From assembly GCF_011046535.1 (NCBI RefSeq), contig NZ_CP049257.1, positions 3,224,001 to 3,288,000 on the forward strand: DNA of 64,000 bases, read 5' to 3'. This document shows, piece after piece, positions 8,180-17,885 of the stretch. Numbering within the stretch: the first letter of the stretch is position 1; each line of letters begins with the position of its first letter. Source of the DNA: Nocardioides anomalus. GTDB lineage: Bacteria > Actinomycetota > Actinomycetes > Propionibacteriales > Nocardioidaceae. The translations under genes and the position numbers were made by a program. The notes under the pieces were generated by a model. That model was not told where the DNA came from and did not search any database. It was given only the letters and a program-made list of their open reading frames with translations.

Positions 8180-9382
8180 TCAGCGGCGGGTGAGGCTGCG
8201 CACGGCCGACTCGGCCAGCAGCTTGGCGCCGATGCCGACGGCGCGCTCGTCGACGCGCAGGTTGCCCTGGTGCAGGTCGTACGTCGGGCCGCCGGGCGCG
8301 CGGGTCCCGAGGCGCATCATCGCTCCGGGGACCCGGTCGAGGTACCAGCCGAAGTCCTCGGCCCCCAGGCTCTGGGGCGCCGCGACCTGGCCGTGCTCGC
8401 CGAGGTGGGCGCGCACGGCCTCCGCCAGGATCCGGTTGGCGACGGGGTCGTTGACGACCGGCGGGACGCCGCGCTGGTAGTCGATCTCGGCGCTGACGCC
8501 GTAGGGGCGGACCAGCTCGTCGACGACCTGGCGGACCACGACCTCGCAGTCGGCCCAGGCCACGGCGTCGAGGATCCGGACGGTGCCGGTGACCGTGCCC
8601 TGGTCGGGGATGACGTTGGGCGCCGAGCCGGCGTGGATGCTGCCCCACACGACGCTGACGCCGGCGCGGGGGTCCATGCGCCGGCTCAGGACGGCGGGCA
8701 GCTCGGTGGTGACCTTGGCCAGCGCGAAGGTGAGGTCGCCGGTCAGGTGCGGACGGCTGGTGTGGCCGCCGGTGCCGGTGAGCCGGACCTCGACCCGGTC
8801 GGCGGCGCTGGTCAGCGGCCCGAGGCGCAGCCCGATCTGGCCGACGTCGACGCCCGGGTCGCAGTGCAGCGCGAAGACCCGTTCCACGCCGGACAGCGCA
8901 CCCTCGCTCATCAGGTGCAGGGCACCGCCGGGCATGACCTCCTCGGCCGGCTGGAAGAGCAGCCGCACCCGGCCGGGCAGCAGCCCGCGGTCGTGGACCT
9001 CGGCCAGGGCCAGGGCGGCGCCGAGCAGCGCCGTGGTGTGCACGTCGTGGCCGCAGGCGTGGGCCACGCCGTCCACGGTGCTGCGGTAGGGGTCGTCGGT
9101 CAGGTCCTGGACCGGGAGCGCGTCCATGTCGGCGCGCAGCCCGACCAGGGAGCCGTCGGCGCCCAGGTCGGCCGTGAAGCCCGTGCGCGTGGAGTGCTCG
9201 ACCCGCCACCCGGCGGCCTGGACCCGGGTCGCGACCAGCTCGGAGGTGCGCTGTTCGGACCAGGACAGCTCCGGGTGGGCGTGCAGGTCGCGCCGCAGGT
9301 CGACGAGGTCGGACTCGTGCTTCTCCACGACCTCGGCGATCACGGGGGTGGCGGACCCTGCGGCCCCGGCGTGGTCGGGCAT
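8180..9382 (-). CDS. M20 family amidohydrolase (N-acyl-amino-acid hydrolase type)
   Basis: Cytosolic metal-dependent hydrolase of 400 residues. The N-terminal RRDLHAHPELSWSE, the metal motif HACGHDVHT, FQPAEEV, and HCDPG / GTGGHTSRP are hallmarks of the peptidase M20 / AmiE-HipO branch that deacylates N-acyl amino acids. The ATG at 9382 is chosen; a TTG 12 nt upstream is possible, and neither has a strong ribosome site. It starts within 14 nt of the end of the upstream ScyD-like gene, so readthrough from that gene is likely. The substrate cannot be told from sequence. Confidence 0.92.
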   Translation of the reverse strand: MPDHAGAAGSATPVIAEVVEKHESDLVDLRRDLHAHPELSWSEQRTSELVATRVQAAGWRVEHSTRTGFTADLGADGSLVGLRADMDALPVQDLTDDPYRSTVDGVAHACGHDVHTTALLGAALALAEVHDRGLLPGRVRLLFQPAEEVMPGGALHLMSEGALSGVERVFALHCDPGVDVGQIGLRLGPLTSAADRVEVRLTGTGGHTSRPHLTGDLTFALAKVTTELPAVLSRRMDPRAGVSVVWGSIHAGSAPNVIPDQGTVTGTVRILDAVAWADCEVVVRQVVDELVRPYGVSAEIDYQRGVPPVVNDPVANRILAEAVRAHLGEHGQVAAPQSLGAEDFGWYLDRVPGAMMRLGTRAPGGPTYDLHQGNLRVDERAVGIGAKLLAESAVRSLTRR

Positions 9383-9395
9383 GACAGAGCCCAAC

Positions 9396-10466
9396 CTAGT
9401 TCAACTTCACCAGCTCGCCCTCGGGCGGGTCGATCCCGTTGGTGCCGCTCAGCACGTCGGTCGTGGCCACCAGGCCGTCCGGGGCGTGCTCCACGTCGCC
9501 GGGGTAGGTGACCTCGACGTAGGACTCGGGCGTGCGGGTGCCGGCGCGCACCAGCGAGATCCGGTCGCCCTGGAGCTCGCTGACGTAGACGTCGCCGCTG
9601 GCCGCGACCGCGAGCCCCACCGGCTGGTCGAGCCCGTCGGCGAGCACCCGGACCTGACCGGTCAGGGGCAGGACCTCGAGGATGCGACCGGCCGGCCGGC
9701 CGTCGAGCTCCCCCGGCCCGCCGGGGAGGCTGGTGACGTAGAGCCGGCCCAGCGGACCCGCCTCCACGTCGGTCGGCACGGCTTCGGCCCAGTAGGCGCG
9801 ACCCACCGTGCAGGCGGGGAAGCCGTTCTCCTCGGCGTACGCCGACGTCATGGTCGTGCGCACCGGCGGCAGCGCGACGACGGTGGTGACGGTGCCGTCG
9901 ACGACCGCGAGCACCGCGTTGGCCGCGGCGTCCGCGACGTACACGGCGCCGTGCGCCGGCAGGGACGCCACCGGGTGCGTCTCCGCCTTCCCGCGGTACG
10001 CCGCCCGGTCGGCCCCGGCGACCTGTGCGCGGCAGCCGGGGGGCAGCCGGTCGAAGCCGTAGCGGTAGCCACGGTCGGGGTTCTCGCTCCGCTCGTGGGC
10101 GTAGAGGTCGGCCTCGACCACGTCGCTGCCGTCGGGCGACAGGCGGTGCAGCCGGCCGATCGTGTGGCCGGCGCCCGTCACGGCGTACCAGACCGTGCCG
10201 TCGCGCTCGCCCACCGCGCTGAGCTCGAGGTCCCCCGGCGCCCGCGCCGGGGTGGTGGTCCGGCCGTCGCGGCCCCGGCGGTGGAGCAGGCCGGCGTAGT
10301 TCTCGGAGTACCAGACCGTGCCGTCCTCGGCCACGGCGATGCTGAGCGGGCTCAGCAGTCCGCTGTCCAGCGCCCGCTCCCGCGGCAGCGCCGGCGCTCC
10401 CGAGGCCGGGCCCGCCGTCGTCAGCAGCAGCAGCGTGGCGGCGACGAGCGAGGATCCCCGGTGCAT
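9396..10466 (-). CDS. ScyD/ScyE-like secreted beta-propeller protein, copy 1
   Basis: Secreted protein of 356 residues with a Sec signal (ASGA-P cleavage region about residue 23). It contains repeated blade-like segments (GTVWYSENYAG, GAVYVADAAANAVLAVVDG, GRLYVTSLPGG, GDVYVSELQGDRI) as in the ScyD/ScyE family of NHL-type propellers. It is clearly paralogous to the next two genes but is the most diverged, lacking the C-terminal Lys-rich repeats and the GQVVT ending. The function in actinomycetes is unknown. The ATG sits in the loop of a hairpin. Confidence 0.88.
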   Translation of the reverse strand: MHRGSSLVAATLLLLTTAGPASGAPALPRERALDSGLLSPLSIAVAEDGTVWYSENYAGLLHRRGRDGRTTTPARAPGDLELSAVGERDGTVWYAVTGAGHTIGRLHRLSPDGSDVVEADLYAHERSENPDRGYRYGFDRLPPGCRAQVAGADRAAYRGKAETHPVASLPAHGAVYVADAAANAVLAVVDGTVTTVVALPPVRTTMTSAYAEENGFPACTVGRAYWAEAVPTDVEAGPLGRLYVTSLPGGPGELDGRPAGRILEVLPLTGQVRVLADGLDQPVGLAVAASGDVYVSELQGDRISLVRAGTRTPESYVEVTYPGDVEHAPDGLVATTDVLSGTNGIDPPEGELVKLN

Positions 10467-10480
10467 GGCACCAGGGATCC
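10452..10480 (-). promoter_or_regulatory. hairpin enclosing the start codon of ScyD-like copy 1
   Basis: In the transcript GGAUCCC-U-GGUGC pairs with GCACC-G-GGGAUCC: 12 Watson-Crick pairs plus one U-G wobble around a CAU loop that holds the first two bases of the AUG. The structure covers the space where a ribosome site would lie. Function is inferred only. Confidence 0.45.
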
Positions 10481-10509
10481 TCGCACGCGGTGCGGGAGCG
10501 AGCGGGCGG

Positions 10510-11592
10510 TCAGGGCGTGATCGTGACGACCTGACCCCGGGGCTTGCCCTTGCCCGGCAGGGCGTTGACGGTGGCGAGCAGAGCGGTGGGCGTCGCCTCC
10601 ACGGCGGCCGGGAACGGCACCTTGGCGTAGGTCTTGGCCTGGTGGCTCCCGGCCGCGATCCGCGAGATCACCCCCGGGAACAGCTGGGCGACGTACACGT
10701 CACCGTTGGCGGCCACGGCGACGCCGGTCGGGCTGAGCAGACCGCCGACGACCTCGCTCACCGCGCCGGTGGCCGGGTCGACCCTGAGCACCCGGCCGTT
10801 GAGGCCGAGGCTCGCGTCCTCGGGTCCACCGGGCAGGCTGGTGACGTAGAGCTGCCCGTCGGGTCCGACCTCGACGTCGGTGGGCACGGCCTCCAGGGCG
10901 AACTTCTTGCCGACCACGCAGGACGGCAGCTTGTTGGCCTTGGCCGCGCTGGCCGAGACCTTGACCTTGACCGGCTTGAGCGCGGCGACGGTGGAGACCG
11001 TGCCGGTGGCCGAGATGGCCAGGATCGCGTTGGCGCCGGCGTCGGCCACGTAGGTCGTCCCGTTGGCCGACGCCGTGGCGTACGGGTGCGACTCGACACT
11101 GCCCTGGTAGGAACCCGGGATCTGCTTCGGCAGCTGGGCCAGGCACGACTTCGGCGTCTTGAGGAAGCCGTAGGTGAACCGCCCGTCGGGGTTGTTCGCC
11201 TTCTCGTAGGCGAAGGTGTCGGCCACGGCGACCGGGGCGCCCGCGGCGTCCAGGGTCCAGACGTGGGCGACCTTGTTGTTGTGCGACGTGGCGAAGCGCA
11301 GCACGCCACCGTCGGCCGAGACGGCCTCGGCGGTGAACTTCTTCGAGCCCGGGAAGACGACGGTGGGCTGGCCACCCGGGAGCTGGCGGTAGAGCGGACC
11401 GGCGAAGCTGTCGGTCCAGTAGCGGGTGCCGTCGGGTGCCTGCGCGACGCTCAGCGGTCCGACGAGGTGCTTGGCGACGGGGGTGACGCTCGGCTTGGCC
11501 CTGACGGCTCCTGGCGCGCCGTGGGCCGAGCCGGCGGTGCCGGCGGCCAGCAGGAGCGCCGCGGCCGCGGCGACGAGGTGACGGTGACGCAT
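10510..11592 (-). CDS. ScyD/ScyE-like secreted beta-propeller protein, copy 2
   Basis: Secreted protein of 360 residues with a Sec signal ending near AHGA. Blade-like repeats include GTRYWTDSFAGPLY, GTTYVADAGANAILAI, GQLYVTSLPGGPED and GDVYVAQLFPGVI. The last four conserved Cys-containing stretches (KSCLAQ, LPSCVVGKKF) match copy 3. The ATG 11592 is preceded by GGAGGGAGAA, which decides this start; the open frame continues upstream without a signal peptide. About 55-60% of aligned residues look identical to copy 3 by eye. Role unknown. Confidence 0.88.
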   Translation of the reverse strand: MRHRHLVAAAAALLLAAGTAGSAHGAPGAVRAKPSVTPVAKHLVGPLSVAQAPDGTRYWTDSFAGPLYRQLPGGQPTVVFPGSKKFTAEAVSADGGVLRFATSHNNKVAHVWTLDAAGAPVAVADTFAYEKANNPDGRFTYGFLKTPKSCLAQLPKQIPGSYQGSVESHPYATASANGTTYVADAGANAILAISATGTVSTVAALKPVKVKVSASAAKANKLPSCVVGKKFALEAVPTDVEVGPDGQLYVTSLPGGPEDASLGLNGRVLRVDPATGAVSEVVGGLLSPTGVAVAANGDVYVAQLFPGVISRIAAGSHQAKTYAKVPFPAAVEATPTALLATVNALPGKGKPRGQVVTITP

Positions 11593-11672
11593 GGGTGGTT
11601 CTCCCTCCGGGGTCGGGGCGGGCTGCCCCTGACCCGAGGGTCGACCCGCGCGGGCTCCTGTGACAAGGGAGA

Positions 11673-11686
11673 GACGTCCCGACGTC
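11673..11686. promoter_or_regulatory. GACGTC-type motif upstream of ScyD-like copy 2
   Basis: GACGTCCCGACGTC lies 81 bp upstream of the copy 2 start. A related TCGGGACGTC (12929-12938) lies 96 bp upstream of copy 3. The shared core and similar distance hint at a common operator; this is pattern-based only. Confidence 0.3.
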
Positions 11687-11699
11687 CCCAGGAATGGGC

Positions 11700-11733
11700 A
11701 GGACCCGGCGCGTGGGGGCACGCGCCGGGTCCT
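11700..11733 (-). terminator. intrinsic terminator-like hairpin after ScyD-like copy 3
   Basis: Perfect 15-bp stem (AGGACCCGGCGCGTG at 11700-11714 and its complement at 11719-11733) with a 4-nt loop, 14 nt beyond the stop of the upstream gene. No U-tract follows, as is common in high-GC actinobacteria. Confidence 0.75.
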
Positions 11734-11747
11734 GGTCTCTGGTCGCG

Positions 11748-12833
11748 TCAGGGGGTGACGGTGACGACCTGGCCCTTGGGCTTCTTGCCGGGCAGCGCGT
11801 AGGCGGTGGCGACGAGCCCGCCGCCGGGCGCGATCTCGACGTCGCCGGGGAACGGGACCTGCGCGAAGGGCTTGGCCTTCTTCGAGCCGGCCGCGACCTT
11901 GCTGATGAGACCCGGGAACAGCTGCGCGACGTACAGGTCGCCGCTCGCGTCGACGGCGAGCCCGGTCGGGCTCACCAGCCCGTCGACGACGGTCTTGGCC
12001 TTGCCGGTGGTCGGGTCCATGCGGACGACCCGACCCAGGGCGCCGAGCGAGCCGTCCTCGGGACCGCCGGGCAGGCTGGTGACGTAGAGCTTGCCGTCGG
12101 GGCCGACCTCGATGTCGGTCGGGACCGCCTCGACGGCGAACTTCTTGCCGATGGCGCACTTCGGCAGCTCCATGCCCTTGGCCGCCGCGGGGGTGATCGT
12201 GGCGACCGCGGCCGGGACCATGAAGGAGCGGACGGAGCCGTCGGCGCCGAAGGCGAAGACCGCGTTGGCGCCGGCGTCGGCGACGTACGTCGTGCCGTTG
12301 AGCACCGTCGAGGCGTAGGGGTGGGTCTCCTTGAGCCCCCAGCTCTGGATCGGCATCTCGGGGTCGAGCAGGCAGGAGTCGGGCAGGTTGCGGAAGCCGT
12401 AGTGGTAGCGGCCGTCGGGGTTCTGCTTCTTCTCGGCCTTGCCGGTGTCGCCGACGAGCACCGGGGTGCCGGCGCTGTCGAGCGTCCAGACCTGACCCTT
12501 CTCGTTGTCGCCCTGGCTGACCGCGAACCGCAGCTGGCCGCCGGCGTAGGACACCGCGCCGACCTCGGCCTTCTTGGGGCCCTGGAAGATCACGGTCGGG
12601 GCCGCGCCGGGGACCTGCTTGTAGAGCAGCCCGGCGAAGTTGTCGGAGAAGTAGCGGGTGCCGTCCGGCGCGACGGCCAGGCTCAGCGGCGAGACCAGCT
12701 TCGAGGCGACCGGGGTGACGGTCGGCTTCTCGGCCGTCTCCGCGCGGGCGGCGCTGCTGAAGCCGCCGACGGCGCCGAGGCTGCCGACCAGGGCGGCCGC
12801 GGCGGAGGCGGCGACCAGGTGACGCTTGTTCAT
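11748..12833 (-). CDS. ScyD/ScyE-like secreted beta-propeller protein, copy 3
   Basis: Secreted protein of 361 residues with a long Ala-rich Sec signal (cleavage near AARA, residue 30). It shares the propeller segments GTRYFSDNFAGLLY, GTTYVADAGANAVFAF, GKLYVTSLPGGPED and GDLYVAQLFPGLI with copy 2, and both end in GQVVTxTP. It is transcribed first of the three and is followed by a strong terminator-like hairpin, so copies 2 and 1 may have their own promoters. The ATG 12833 follows a GGAAAGGGA stretch. Function unknown; an extracellular binding role is plausible. Confidence 0.88.
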   Translation of the reverse strand: MNKRHLVAASAAAALVGSLGAVGGFSSAARAETAEKPTVTPVASKLVSPLSLAVAPDGTRYFSDNFAGLLYKQVPGAAPTVIFQGPKKAEVGAVSYAGGQLRFAVSQGDNEKGQVWTLDSAGTPVLVGDTGKAEKKQNPDGRYHYGFRNLPDSCLLDPEMPIQSWGLKETHPYASTVLNGTTYVADAGANAVFAFGADGSVRSFMVPAAVATITPAAAKGMELPKCAIGKKFAVEAVPTDIEVGPDGKLYVTSLPGGPEDGSLGALGRVVRMDPTTGKAKTVVDGLVSPTGLAVDASGDLYVAQLFPGLISKVAAGSKKAKPFAQVPFPGDVEIAPGGGLVATAYALPGKKPKGQVVTVTP

Positions 12834-12916
12834 GGGAGGGGTCCCTTTCCAGTGCTGGGTGACGAGATCTGGTCGTGACCCTGTCGGGCCTCCCGTCCCA
12901 GCGCCCAGGAGCCGGT

Positions 12917-12935
12917 GTCCCGATCTGCTCGGGAC
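12917..12935. terminator. hairpin between meaB and ScyD-like copy 3
   Basis: GTCCCGA (12917-12923) and TCGGGAC (12929-12935) form a perfect 7-bp stem with a 5-nt loop in the 126-nt gap. It could end the mut-meaB transcript or act as an operator for the next gene. Confidence 0.4.
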
Positions 12936-12959
12936 GTCAGGCACCCACGGTCCCGGGCC

Positions 12960-13985
12960 TCACCCCTCCGGTGACGCCCCGTCGTACGCCGCGAGCAGCC
13001 GGTCCGCCGCGACCGGCGCGGGGAGCTCGCCGGCCAGCACCGCGGCGCGGACGTCGTCGCGGATCGCGCGCACGCCGTCGGAGTGGCGCAGCCGCTGGTC
13101 GAGCTCGTCACGGACCAGGGCCCAGGTGAAATCGAGCTGCTGCTCGGCGCGCTTGTCGGCCAGTCCGTCCGCGCCGAGGTGCGCGCGGTGGGCCAGCACC
13201 TGCCCCCACAGGTCGTCCACGCCCACGTCGTGCAGCGCGCTGACGGTCACCACCGGCGGCGCCCACTCGCTCTTGCCGCGGACCAGGCGCAGCGCACCGG
13301 CCAGCTCGCGGGCCGCTGCGCGGGCCTCGCCCTCCCGGTCGGGGCCGTCGCCGCTGCGGGGATCGGCCTTGTTCACCGCGATGACGTCGGCGATCTCGAG
13401 GATGCCCTTCTTGATGCCCTGCAGCTGGTCGCCGGTGCGGGCCAGGGTGAGGAAGAGGAAGGTGTCGACCATGCCGGCCACCGTCACCTCGGACTGGCCG
13501 ACGCCGACGGTCTCGACCAGCACCACGTCGTAGGCCGCCGCCTCGAGCACCGCCATCGCCTGCACGGTCGCGCGGGCCACGCCGCCGAGCGTGCCCGCGG
13601 CCGGCGAGGGTCGGATGTAGGCGTGCGGGTCGTTGGCCAGCCGGGCCATCCGGGTCTTGTCCCCGAGCACCGAGCCGCCGGTGCGGATGCTCGAGGGGTC
13701 CACGGCCAGCACGCCGACGCGGTGGCCGGCCGCGGTCAGCCGGGTGCCGAGGGCCTCGATGAACGTCGACTTGCCGACCCCGGGGACGCCGGAGATGCCC
13801 ACGCGCACCGCGGGCGAGCGCACGCCGTACTCCTGGGTGAGGGCGGTCAGGAGCTCGCGGGCCTGCTCGCGGTGGGCGCGCTTGGACGACTCGACGAGCG
13901 TGATCGCGCGCGAGACGTCCGCCCGGCGCCCCGCCCGGACGCCCGCGAGCAGGCTCGCGACCGGCTCAGTGACCGAGCTGCTCAC
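12960..13985 (-). CDS. meaB: methylmalonyl-CoA mutase-associated GTPase MeaB
   Basis: G3E-family GTPase of 341 residues that gates adenosylcobalamin loading and protects methylmalonyl-CoA mutase. It has the P-loop GVPGVGKST, the switch motif [12 protein letters not shown], and the NKAD base-specificity motif, in the ArgK/MeaB arrangement. The GTG start (13985) overlaps the end of mutB by 20 nt, giving mutA-mutB-meaB as one translationally coupled unit. Length and motifs are complete. Confidence 0.96.
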   Translation of the reverse strand: MSSSVTEPVASLLAGVRAGRRADVSRAITLVESSKRAHREQARELLTALTQEYGVRSPAVRVGISGVPGVGKSTFIEALGTRLTAAGHRVGVLAVDPSSIRTGGSVLGDKTRMARLANDPHAYIRPSPAAGTLGGVARATVQAMAVLEAAAYDVVLVETVGVGQSEVTVAGMVDTFLFLTLARTGDQLQGIKKGILEIADVIAVNKADPRSGDGPDREGEARAAARELAGALRLVRGKSEWAPPVVTVSALHDVGVDDLWGQVLAHRAHLGADGLADKRAEQQLDFTWALVRDELDQRLRHSDGVRAIRDDVRAAVLAGELPAPVAADRLLAAYDGASPEG

Positions 13986-16122
13986 GCAACCGGGCCAGCA
14001 GGTCGAGCGCGGACTCGGCGATGACGGTGCCGGGCAGGAACACCGCGGCGGCCCCCATCTCCCGCAGCGTGGGCACGTCGTCGGGCGGGATCACGCCGCC
14101 GATGACGACCATGATGTCGGGGCGGCCCTGCTCCTCGAGCGCCTGCTTGAGCGCCGGGAGCAGCGTGAGGTGGCCGGCGGCCAGCGAGCTGATGCCGACG
14201 ATGTGCACGTCGGCGTCCACGGCCTGCTGGGCGACCTCCTCGGGCGTGGAGAAGAGCGGCCCCACGTCGACGTCGAAGCCCATGTCGGCGAAGGCCGAGA
14301 CGATGACCTTCTGGCCGCGGTCGTGGCCGTCCTGGCCCATCTTGGCGACCAGGATGCGCGGGCGCCGGCCCTCGGCCTCGTCGAACTCCGCGGTCGCGTC
14401 GAGGACCTGCCGGACGAGGGTGCTGCCGGCCTGGCCGGACTCGTCCCGGAACACGCCGCTGATCGTACGGATCGTGGCCTGGTGACGGCCGTAGACCTTC
14501 TCCAGCGCGTCCGAGATCTCCCCGACCGTGGCCTTGGCGCGCGCGGCGTCGACCGCGAGCGCGAGCAGGTTGCCGTCCAGGTCGGGCCCGGGGCCGTCCT
14601 CGGCGGAGCGGGTCAGCGCCTCGAGGGAGCGACGCACCTGCTCGTCGTCGCGCTCGGCGCGCAGCCGCTCGAGCTTGGCCACCTGCTGGCGGAAGACGTC
14701 GTCGTTGTCGACCTTGAGGACGTCGAGCCGGTCCTCCTGCTCGAGGCGGTAGGTGTTGACGCCGATGACCTGCTGGGCGCCGGAGTCGATGCGGGCCTGG
14801 GTGCGGGCCGCGGCCTCCTCGATGCGCATCTTGGGGATGCCCTGCTCGATGGCCTTGGCCATGCCGCCGGCCCGCTCGGCCTCCTGGATGTGTGCCCACG
14901 CGCGCTCGGCCAGGTCGTGGGTGAGCCGCTCGACGTAGTAGGACCCGGCCCAGGGGTCGATGGTGCCCGTCGTGCCGCTCTCCTGCTGCAGCAGGAGCTG
15001 GGTGTTGCGGGCGATGCGCGCGGAGAAGTCGGTGGGCAGCGCGATGGCCTCGTCGAGGGCGTTGGTGTGCAGCGACTGCGTGTGGCCCTGGGTGGCCGCC
15101 ATCGCCTCGATGCAGGTGCGACCGACGTTGTTGAACACGTCCTGCGCGGTCAGCGACCAGCCCGAGGTCTGGCTGTGGGTGCGCAGCGACAGCGACTTGG
15201 GGTTCTGCGGGTCGAACTGGCGCACCAGCCGGCTCCACAGGGCCCGGGCCGCGCGCATCTTGGCGACCTCCATGAAGAAGTTCATGCCGATGGCCCAGAA
15301 GAACGACAGCCGGGGCGCGAACTGGTCGATGGTCATGCCCGTGGCGAGGCCCGCGCGGATGTACTCCACGCCGTCGGCGAGCGTGTAGGCGAGCTCCAGG
15401 TCCTGGGTCGCCCCGGCCTCCTGGATGTGGTAGCCGGAGATCGAGATGGAGTTGAAGCGCGGCATCCTCGCCGAGGTGTAGCTGAAGATGTCGGAGATGA
15501 TCCGCATGCTCGGCTCGGGCGGGTAGATGTAGGTGTTGCGGACCATGAACTCCTTGAGGATGTCGTTCTGGATGGTCCCGCTCAGCCGCTCCGGCGCGAC
15601 GCCCTGCTCCTCGGCCGCGGCGATGTAGAGGGCGAGCACCGGCAGCACGGCGCCGTTCATGGTCATCGACACCGACATCTCGTCCAGCGGGATGCCGTCG
15701 AAGAGCGTGCGGGTGTCGTAGATCGAGTCGATGGCCACCCCGGCCATGCCCACGTCGCCGCGCACCCGCGGGTGGTCGGAGTCGTAGCCGCGGTGGGTGG
15801 CCAGGTCGAAGGCGACGCTCAGCCCCTTCTGCCCGGCGGCCAGGTTGCGGCGGTAGAACGCGTTGGACTCCTCCGCGGTCGAGAAGCCGGCGTACTGCCG
15901 GATGGTCCACGGCTGGGTGGTGTACATCGTCGGGTAGGGACCGCGCAGGAACGGCGAGAGCCCGGGCCAGGTGTCGAGGGCGTCGAGCCCCTCGAGGTGC
16001 TCGGGGCCGTAGACCGGCGCGATCTCGATGCCCTCGGGGCTGGTCCACGGCTCGCCGCCGCTCGGCGCCGGGGCGCTGCCCCCGCCGAGCTCCAGGCCCT
16101 GGAAGGTCTTCGGGACGCTCAC
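13966..16122 (-). CDS. mutB: methylmalonyl-CoA mutase large subunit
   Basis: Isomerises (R)-methylmalonyl-CoA and succinyl-CoA using adenosylcobalamin. The 718-residue protein has the TIM-barrel substrate domain ([30 protein letters not shown]) and a C-terminal B12 domain with DGHDRG at 598-603, His600 being the expected cobalt ligand. The GTG start (16122) overlaps the mutA stop (GTGA). It forms the alpha/beta mutase with mutA and is followed by meaB. Links propionate, odd-chain and branched amino-acid catabolism to the TCA genes in this window. Confidence 0.97.
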   Translation of the reverse strand: MSVPKTFQGLELGGGSAPAPSGGEPWTSPEGIEIAPVYGPEHLEGLDALDTWPGLSPFLRGPYPTMYTTQPWTIRQYAGFSTAEESNAFYRRNLAAGQKGLSVAFDLATHRGYDSDHPRVRGDVGMAGVAIDSIYDTRTLFDGIPLDEMSVSMTMNGAVLPVLALYIAAAEEQGVAPERLSGTIQNDILKEFMVRNTYIYPPEPSMRIISDIFSYTSARMPRFNSISISGYHIQEAGATQDLELAYTLADGVEYIRAGLATGMTIDQFAPRLSFFWAIGMNFFMEVAKMRAARALWSRLVRQFDPQNPKSLSLRTHSQTSGWSLTAQDVFNNVGRTCIEAMAATQGHTQSLHTNALDEAIALPTDFSARIARNTQLLLQQESGTTGTIDPWAGSYYVERLTHDLAERAWAHIQEAERAGGMAKAIEQGIPKMRIEEAAARTQARIDSGAQQVIGVNTYRLEQEDRLDVLKVDNDDVFRQQVAKLERLRAERDDEQVRRSLEALTRSAEDGPGPDLDGNLLALAVDAARAKATVGEISDALEKVYGRHQATIRTISGVFRDESGQAGSTLVRQVLDATAEFDEAEGRRPRILVAKMGQDGHDRGQKVIVSAFADMGFDVDVGPLFSTPEEVAQQAVDADVHIVGISSLAAGHLTLLPALKQALEEQGRPDIMVVIGGVIPPDDVPTLREMGAAAVFLPGTVIAESALDLLARLREQLGH

Positions 16123-17789
16123 GCCAGCTTCTCCCTCGTCCGGGTCAGGAAGTCCAGGGCGTCCACGCCCATCGCGGCCGAGTCGTCGGCCCACGCGCGC
16201 GGCTGCCCGGCGACGACCACCCACCGGACGCCGTCCTCGCGCAGCCTCTCGGCGAGCGCGGCCCCCTCCTCGTCGTACGCCGCGTCGGTGCCGACCACGC
16301 AGGCCACCGGGCTCGTCCCCTCGGTCGTGACGGCGACGCCGCCCGCGGCGAGCAGGTTGGTGGCGAAGGTGGCCCGGGCCGTGTGCTGGGCGACCGTGCC
16401 GAGCGGCGCGAGCAGCACCGCCTGCGGGGCGGGGTCGTCGCGCAGGGCCTCGAAGGCCGCACCGTAGCGGCGCACGTCGTCCGGCGCCGGCTCGCGTGCG
16501 GGCAGCTCCTCCCCCAGCGCGGGGAACTCGGTGAGCCCGGTGATCGGCCGCTTCCGGGTGGCGACCAGCCGGTCGCGCTCGGCGGCGGTCGCCGCGATGA
16601 GCGGCTCGAGGTCCTCGCCGCCGTCGAGCCGGCCGAACAGCTCCCACGCGGCCACGGCCAGGTCGTCGGTGAGCCGCTCCACGGCGTACGCACCGCCGGC
16701 CGGGTCGGTGACCACCCCGACGTGCGCCTCGTCGATGAGCAGGTGGGAGGTGTTGCGCGCGATCCGGCGCCCGAAGCCCTCGGGTACGCCGAGCGGGGTG
16801 TCGAAGGGCAGCACGGTCACCGCGTCGGCCCCGCCCACGCCGGCCGCGAAGGCCGCGACCGTGGTGCGGAGCATGTTGACGTAGGGGTCGTACTTGCTCA
16901 GCATCGGTCGGCTGGTCACCGCGTGCTGGTGCTGCGTGCGGCTCTCGGCGCCGCTCAGCTCGAGGACGCGGGCCCACAGGCGGCGCGCGGCGCGCAGCTT
17001 GGCGATGGTCGGGAACTGCTCGTCGGTGGCGGCGTAGCGGAACTCCAGCAGGCGGGCCGCGGCGTCGAGGTCGTCGCCGGCTGCGCGCAGGTGGTCGGCG
17101 CCCAGCTTGAGGGCGTAGGCGAGCTCCTGCACGTCGGAGGCGCCGCGGTCGTGCACGGCGGTGGCGTCGACGACGTACGCACGGACGCCGGCGGCCGCGG
17201 CACGCGCGGCCAGCGCGGGGTCGGGGCTGGCCGGATCCAGGCCCAGGTTGGTGCTCGGGTGCAGCGTCCGGTCCTCGGCGTGGTCCAGGAACGCGGCCGC
17301 GCCGGCCTGGTCGCCGTCGAGGACCACTCCGGCCAGGTCGAGCAGCACGCCGTCGAGCACGCCCGCCCAGTCGCCGGCGCGGCCGGCGGTCCCGCGCAGC
17401 TCGACCGAGGTCGCTCCGCCCTCGAGCTCGGCCAGCACGGCTCGGTTGTCGGCCTCGGCGTCGCCGGTGAGCGTGAGCTGGGCCCGGACGTCCCAGCCGC
17501 CGGTCCGGGTCGGCCGGCCGGAGGTGGTCAGGCCCTCGAGCAGCTCGGGGGTGCCGAGCGGGCTGACCTCGATCCCGTCCAGGGTGGTGCGGGTCAGCCT
17601 GGCCCACACGTCGCCGTCGGGGTCCTCGTCACGCAGGCGGCGGGCCTTGCGGAGCACGGCCGCGGCGGCGGCCTCCCACTCCGTCCGGTCGTGGCGGTCC
17701 TGCGGCGCGGCCAGGTCGAGGGTGCCCTGGTCGGGCTCCAGGTCCCCGGGCTCGGCCAGGCCGCCCTCGACGGTCTGCTGGTCGGTCAC
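16119..17789 (-). CDS. mutA: methylmalonyl-CoA mutase small subunit
   Basis: Beta subunit of 556 residues of the heterodimeric mutase. It has the barrel fold motifs of the family ([46 protein letters not shown]) but its C-terminal B12-like domain lacks the DxHxxG cobalt-binding motif, as expected for this non-catalytic subunit. The GTG start (17789, reading [10 protein letters not shown]) is chosen because upstream sequence of the open frame loses family character. It diverges from the hybrid kinase gene across a 96-bp promoter region. Confidence 0.94.
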   Translation of the reverse strand: MTDQQTVEGGLAEPGDLEPDQGTLDLAAPQDRHDRTEWEAAAAAVLRKARRLRDEDPDGDVWARLTRTTLDGIEVSPLGTPELLEGLTTSGRPTRTGGWDVRAQLTLTGDAEADNRAVLAELEGGATSVELRGTAGRAGDWAGVLDGVLLDLAGVVLDGDQAGAAAFLDHAEDRTLHPSTNLGLDPASPDPALAARAAAAGVRAYVVDATAVHDRGASDVQELAYALKLGADHLRAAGDDLDAAARLLEFRYAATDEQFPTIAKLRAARRLWARVLELSGAESRTQHQHAVTSRPMLSKYDPYVNMLRTTVAAFAAGVGGADAVTVLPFDTPLGVPEGFGRRIARNTSHLLIDEAHVGVVTDPAGGAYAVERLTDDLAVAAWELFGRLDGGEDLEPLIAATAAERDRLVATRKRPITGLTEFPALGEELPAREPAPDDVRRYGAAFEALRDDPAPQAVLLAPLGTVAQHTARATFATNLLAAGGVAVTTEGTSPVACVVGTDAAYDEEGAALAERLREDGVRWVVVAGQPRAWADDSAAMGVDALDFLTRTREKLA

Positions 17790-17885
17790 GTTCCGAAGGG
17801 TAGGTTCGCCGCCCCGCCAGGGCCACGAAGTGTGAAGTTTCTCCGTCTGGCCCCGAGATCCCGGGCCAGGCCCGACGATGGTGGG

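Noticed and set aside
9382..9394. TTG at 9394 as the start of the amidohydrolase
   Set aside because: It adds four residues without similarity and has no better ribosome site than ATG 9382; kept only as an alternative.
13633..16467. Long plus-strand open frame (944 codons) opposite mutB
   Set aside because: It is the antisense shadow of a well-conserved gene in very GC-rich DNA; composition is Arg/Gly/Val/Asp-biased with no domain pattern.
17790..17885. Cobalamin riboswitch before mutA
   Set aside because: The 96-bp gap is too short and shows no B12-box-like sequence.
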